8,780 nucleotides of DNA, taken from assembly GCA_024404065.1 (NCBI GenBank), contig JAKSQR010000055.1, forward strand, positions 1-8,780. Direction: 5' to 3'. This document shows, piece after piece, positions 5,337 to 8,780 of the stretch (positions within the stretch are counted from its first letter, which is position 1; each line of letters opens with the position of its first letter). The DNA is from Clostridia bacterium. Its GTDB lineage: Bacteria > Bacillota > Clostridia > Oscillospirales > Acutalibacteraceae. The translations under genes and the position numbers were made by a program. The notes beneath the pieces were generated by a model, which was not told where the DNA came from, did not search any database, and worked only from the letters and a program-made list of their open reading frames with translations.

Positions 5337-6422
5337 TTATTCAAGATAATCCTTTAATTTTTTGCTGCGGCTGGGGTGACGAAGCTTGCGAAGTGCCTTA
5401 GCCTCAATCTGACGGATACGCTCACGGGTAACCTGGAATTCAGTACCAACCTCTTCAAGAGTGTGGGGGTGACCGCCTTCAAGACCAAAACGGAGTCTGA
5501 GCACCTGAGCCTCTCTTGGTGTAAGGGTCTGAAGTACATCATCAAGCTGCTCTTTAAGTAAGGTCATAGATGCTGCATCTGCAGGTGCGGGAGCGTCATC
5601 ATCAGGGATAAAGTCACCAAGGTGGCTGTCTTCCTCTTCGCCGATGGGAGTTTCAAGAGAAACGGGCTCCTGAGCAACTCTCATAATATCCCTTACCTTT
5701 TCAACGGGCATATTAAGCTCTTCAGCAATTTCCTCTGCGGTTGGGTCTCTGCCATTCTTATGAAGCAGCTGGCTGCTTGTCTTTTTAACCTTATTTATAG
5801 TTTCAACCATGTGTACGGGAATACGGATGGTTCTTGCCTGGTCAGCAATAGCTCTTGTAATAGCCTGACGAATCCACCATGTAGCGTAGGTTGAGAACTT
5901 GAAGCCCTTTGTGTAATCAAACTTATCTACTGCTTTGATAAGACCAAGGTTGCCCTCCTGAATAAGATCAAGGAACTGCATGCCTCTGCCTACATATCTT
6001 TTTGCAATGCTTACAACAAGACGAAGGTTTGCCTCTGCAAGGCGCTTCTTTGCCTTTTCGTCATCTGCTGAAATACGGATAGCAAGCTCAATTTCCTCCT
6101 CAGGGGTAAGAAGGGGTACACGACCTATTTCCTTAAGATAAACCTTAACAGGGTCATCAATATTAACGATTTTATCGTCGCCTACACCGGTATCCACTGT
6201 TTTAGGAAGGTCAAGCTCAAGGTCCTCAAGGTCATCGCTTACCATATCGTCGATGATTTCAATATTCTCTGCCTCAAGAGTTTCATACAGCTTATCAAGC
6301 ATTTCAATATCAAGATTACTGCCCTCAAGCACAAGGTCAATATCAAGAGTAGTCAGCTTGCCTGTAACCTTACCCTTTTCAACAAGCGCATCCAATGGAT
6401 TTTTCTTTTTGTTTGCTTCCAT
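5337..6422 (-). CDS. rpoD: Primary (housekeeping) sigma factor RpoD/SigA
   Basis: This is the sigma-70 subunit that directs RNA polymerase to vegetative promoters; at 361 residues it has the normal length for Firmicutes SigA. A short region 1.1 covers about residues 8-80. Region 1.2 starts at DDPVKVYLKEIGRVPLL (89-105). Region 2 contains NLRLVVSIAKRYVGRG (132-147), DLIQEGNLGLIKAV (152-165), and the -10 recognition and melting segment around FSTYATWWIRQAITRA (176-191). Region 3 runs to about 275 and includes the region 3.2 finger near GDFIPDD. Region 4 has the helix-turn-helix VTRERIRQIEAKALRKLRHP (331-350). All diagnostic positions look intact. GGAGG lies 7 nt before the ATG, and only 27 nt separate it from dnaG upstream, the classical macromolecular-synthesis pairing, here without rpsU. 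The promoters found in the window fit its expected TTGACA/TATAAT specificity. Confidence 0.98.
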   Translation of the reverse strand: MEANKKKNPLDALVEKGKVTGKLTTLDIDLVLEGSNLDIEMLDKLYETLEAENIEIIDDMVSDDLEDLELDLPKTVDTGVGDDKIVNIDDPVKVYLKEIGRVPLLTPEEEIELAIRISADDEKAKKRLAEANLRLVVSIAKRYVGRGMQFLDLIQEGNLGLIKAVDKFDYTKGFKFSTYATWWIRQAITRAIADQARTIRIPVHMVETINKVKKTSSQLLHKNGRDPTAEEIAEELNMPVEKVRDIMRVAQEPVSLETPIGEEEDSHLGDFIPDDDAPAPADAASMTLLKEQLDDVLQTLTPREAQVLRLRFGLEGGHPHTLEEVGTEFQVTRERIRQIEAKALRKLRHPSRSKKLKDYLE

Positions 6423-6438
6423 TTTGTATCCTCCGTTA

Positions 6439-6452
6439 TAATCAAATGATTA
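6439..6452 (-). repeat. Short inverted repeat in the dnaG-rpoD gap
   Basis: TAATCA-TT-TGATTA begins with the dnaG stop codon and ends 4 nt before the rpoD GGAGG. The stem is AT-rich and the loop only 2 nt, so it is weak. It may affect coupling of the two genes or be chance. Confidence 0.35.
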
Positions 6453-8204
6453 CTCATTTCTTTTTTTATTAAAAGCGATTAAAAACTCTTCATCGCTCAT
6501 TTTACCAACATCACCTATATTTTTACTTTTCTCTTTCTTAATGGTCTCAATGCAATCGGTGCACTCCTTAAGAGTGTTTGCAAGGTTTTCAGCAAGGAGA
6601 GAAATTTTGGTAATGGTGCTTATTTCGTCACTGTCAAAATCCGGCACAAACATACCCACATCTGTGGAGTTGCCGCCCTCAATAAGACTTATAAGGTGCT
6701 TTATTACCCGCCTGTTAAAATCCGTAGCGAAATCATCAGGGGTGAAGCTATCCTTTACCTTTTTATAATAATCGGGGTTTCGCATAAGTGAGGCAATGAG
6801 AATTTCCTCCGCCTTTGCTGCCCTTATATTTTTCTTTCTTTCAGGGTTGTTTTTATCATCAAAGGAGTTAAACATCTGCTTTGATTCGCTTTTGGTCTGC
6901 TCTGCCTTCTGCTTTTTGTGAAGCTTTGAGGCTGCAATTTTAATCTGAGTTTCAATGGATTCCTTTTTAACCTTAAGCTCCTCTGAAAGCCTGCTTGTAT
7001 ATATATCCCTTTCAACAGGTGAGCACTCTGCAAGTATTTCGGCTGCCTCCATTAAAAACTTCAGCTTGCCGTCATCTGTAAGCAGGTTATATTTTTCCAT
7101 TTTTTTGCTCAGCTTATATTCTGTTTCGTTGGCAGAGGCGTTTATAAGGTCATTAAAACGCTCTTTACCGTAGGTGCGCAGTATTTCATCTGCATCCTTA
7201 CCGGAGCTCATATTTACTACCTTTATTTTACGGCCTGTTTCCCTGAGAATAGGTAAAGCCCTTTCGGTAGCCTTTTTGCCTGCCTCGTCGTTATCGTAGC
7301 ATATAAGAATTTCATCCGCATAGCTTGCAAGAAGCCTTGCCTGCTCTTTGGTAAGGGCTGTGCCAAGGGTTGCAACCGCATTATTAAAGCCAAACTCATG
7401 CATTGCGATGGCATCCATCTGACCCTCTGCAAGTATAAGCTGCTTTGTGCCTGAATTTTTGGCAAGGTTTAAGCCGAATACGCCATCGCCCTTCTTAAAC
7501 ACAAGAGTATCTGAGGTGTTTACGTATTTCGGGTTATCCTCGTCATTTACCCTTCTGCCGCTGAAGGCTATTACATTGCCCCTTACATCGATAATGGGGA
7601 ACATAATTCTGTTGCGGAAGTTATCATAAACTCTGCCTGTTTTTTGTGAGCGCCTTGCAAGGTTTGCAGTAACAAGCTCCTGCTCATTATAGCCTAATGA
7701 TTTAAGGTGGTCACAAAGTGCCTGCCACTCATCAGGGGCATAGCCTAAGCCGAATTTAGTAATTATCTCTTTTGAAAGGCCACGGTTACCAAGGTATTCA
7801 CGACCCTTTTTGCCCTTCTCAACATAGAGCATGGAGTTATAAAACTTTGCTGCCTCACGGTTGGCACTTAAAATCCTTAAACGGCGCTTTGCCATGGAGT
7901 CATCATAACCATCCTCCGGCATAGCCATACCTGCCATATCTGCAGCCTGCTTTACAGCCTCCACATAGTCAAGGTTATCCATACGCATAAGGAATGAAAT
8001 AACATCACCTGAAGCACCACAGCCGAAGCAATAAAATGAGCGGGTATCAGGGTAAACTGTGAAGGAAGGAGTTTTTTCATTATGAAACGGGCAAAGACCT
8101 TTTACATTACGACCTGCCCTTTTAAGAGTAACATAAGAGGAGATAACATCTTCAATATCAAGTTTTTCGTGTAGCTCTTCAATAAACTGCCTTGGTATTG
8201 CCAT
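6450..8204 (-). CDS. dnaG: DNA primase DnaG
   Basis: DnaG makes the RNA primers for DNA replication and works with the replicative helicase at the fork. The 584-residue protein has all three parts. The CHC2 zinc-binding domain has C38, H41, C59 and C62 (CPFH and CFGC). The catalytic core contains FSGRRV (214-219), NPKYVNTSDT (224-233) and the Toprim motifs EGQMDA (E260, D264) and YDNDEAG (D304, D306). A C-terminal helicase-interaction region follows from about 455 after a charged Lys/Gln/Ser linker (425-450). EGQMDA in place of the commoner EGYMD is a mild variation. AGGGGAG lies 6 nt before the ATG at 8204, so the start is firm. It lies upstream of rpoD and 26 nt downstream of a surface-protein gene; the dgt-type phosphohydrolase gene that often stands before dnaG in Firmicutes is not there. 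Confidence 0.98.
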   Translation of the reverse strand: MAIPRQFIEELHEKLDIEDVISSYVTLKRAGRNVKGLCPFHNEKTPSFTVYPDTRSFYCFGCGASGDVISFLMRMDNLDYVEAVKQAADMAGMAMPEDGYDDSMAKRRLRILSANREAAKFYNSMLYVEKGKKGREYLGNRGLSKEIITKFGLGYAPDEWQALCDHLKSLGYNEQELVTANLARRSQKTGRVYDNFRNRIMFPIIDVRGNVIAFSGRRVNDEDNPKYVNTSDTLVFKKGDGVFGLNLAKNSGTKQLILAEGQMDAIAMHEFGFNNAVATLGTALTKEQARLLASYADEILICYDNDEAGKKATERALPILRETGRKIKVVNMSSGKDADEILRTYGKERFNDLINASANETEYKLSKKMEKYNLLTDDGKLKFLMEAAEILAECSPVERDIYTSRLSEELKVKKESIETQIKIAASKLHKKQKAEQTKSESKQMFNSFDDKNNPERKKNIRAAKAEEILIASLMRNPDYYKKVKDSFTPDDFATDFNRRVIKHLISLIEGGNSTDVGMFVPDFDSDEISTITKISLLAENLANTLKECTDCIETIKKEKSKNIGDVGKMSDEEFLIAFNKKRNE

Positions 8205-8230
8205 TTTGCTCTCCCCTTTCTGTTAATTTA

Positions 8231-8780
8231 TCAGAACTTAAAGTAAAGACTGCTTCTGAAATCTCTGCGATTCTTTAAGAACATTACAAGGGCTGCAATA
8301 AGACCTACTGCAATGATGATAAATAAACCGCTGAGCAGCTTTTTATAATTTGTCTTTATGAAGGATTCATCTTCGTTATTTTCGGTGGATTCAACTACGT
8401 CACCGTTAAAATCCGTTGTTTCGCCAAAGTAGGTGTACACCTCAATGCCGTTGTTATAATCTGTTACATTATATGTAGGACCTATTGTGGTGTAGGAATC
8501 CTCATCAGTTATTACCATAGGCTCTGTTGTAAAGGTTGCCTCAGTAGCAGCAAAGGTGTTACCTGCCCTGTAAGTGGTATCCTCATACTCAACAGGTGCG
8601 CCTGTTGCGGCAAACTCCTTTGTAGTGCCTCTTATGGTAGTGACTTCAGTAGTGTCATCTGCAGTTACCTCAGTAGCCTCTGTGGCTGTGGAGTTTCTGT
8701 CCGCCCTGTTGGTGGAAGTCCTTACATGCAAGGTGCTGTTGCCTTTATCTGCAGTAGTTACAACAGTTGTTTCTGTTGTG
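8231..8780 (-). CDS. C-terminal part of a Thr-rich membrane-anchored surface protein; N-terminus beyond the window
   Basis: The frame is open to the last base, so the N-terminus is missing; 182 residues are visible. About 145 residues are rich in Thr, Glu, Asp and Asn with few Lys, including a TEATEVTADDTTEVTT run, a composition typical of an extracellular stalk. A single hydrophobic segment follows (LLSGLFIIIAVGLIAALVMF), then a basic tail KNRRDFRSSLYFKF. By the positive-inside rule the tail is cytoplasmic and the Thr-rich part outside. No domain is recognisable in the visible part. A TTG at 8731 could be read as a start, but the Thr-rich coding sequence continues without change upstream of it and no signal peptide follows, so it is internal. 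The gene ends 26 nt before dnaG and may be in the same transcript. Confidence 0.8.
   Translation of the reverse strand, partial: TTETTVVTTADKGNSTLHVRTSTNRADRNSTATEATEVTADDTTEVTTIRGTTKEFAATGAPVEYEDTTYRAGNTFAATEATFTTEPMVITDEDSYTTIGPTYNVTDYNNGIEVYTYFGETTDFNGDVVESTENNEDESFIKTNYKKLLSGLFIIIAVGLIAALVMFLKNRRDFRSSLYFKF

Noticed and set aside
8728..8731. TTG at 8731 as the true start of the Thr-rich protein
   Set aside because: The frame is open to the window edge with the same Thr-rich composition, and no signal peptide or ribosome site is seen at this point.

Overview
The window looks like chromosomal DNA from a low-to-middle GC Gram-positive member of the Clostridia, most likely a gut Oscillospiraceae/Ruminococcus-type bacterium. 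The signs are strong GGAGG-type ribosome binding sites, SigA-type promoters with 17-bp spacers, lipoprotein signal peptides, a sorting-signal-like C-terminus, Thr/Asp-rich surface linkers, and a dnaG-rpoD pair. The assignment to a group is inferred from protein style, not from any marker search.

Layout from left to right. (1) Minus strand, 1-1270: an exported metallophosphoesterase whose C-terminus runs off the left edge. (2) Minus strand, 1331-2813: a Thr/Asp-linker lipoprotein of unknown function, followed 19 nt later by a PduL-type phosphotransacylase, read from one promoter at about 2866-2894. (3) Minus strand, 2993-3997: a solitary SsuA/TauA-type substrate-binding lipoprotein, closed by a terminator with a UUCG tetraloop. 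(4) Plus strand, 4128-4376: a small cysteine-rich TSCPD-domain protein, divergent from (3). The two promoters stand back to back and an 18-bp palindrome covers parts of both -35 boxes. (5) A convergent junction at 4394-4490 with two terminators, the second usable from both sides. (6) Minus strand, 4520-5056: a small secreted protein with a noncanonical sorting-like tail and its own strong promoter. (7) Minus strand, 5337-8204: dnaG (primase) and rpoD/sigA (housekeeping sigma factor), closed by a clear terminator. (8) Minus strand, 8231-8780: the C-terminal part of a Thr-rich single-pass surface protein that enters from the right edge and lies 26 nt upstream of dnaG.

The essential replication/transcription pair sits among cell-envelope genes: two lipoproteins, one wall-like protein, one membrane-anchored surface protein and one exported phosphoesterase. 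PduL here has no encapsulation extension and no microcompartment neighbours, so its likely role is free cytosolic acyl-CoA/acyl-phosphate exchange, as in acetate formation. I see no mobile element, CRISPR array, tRNA or rRNA. I do not see a convincing new multi-gene system. The points most worth checking are the palindrome between the divergent SBP and TSCPD genes, the unknown lipoprotein coupled to PduL, the TTACA/TGTAA motif cluster between rpoD and the secreted-protein gene, and the wall-like small protein.
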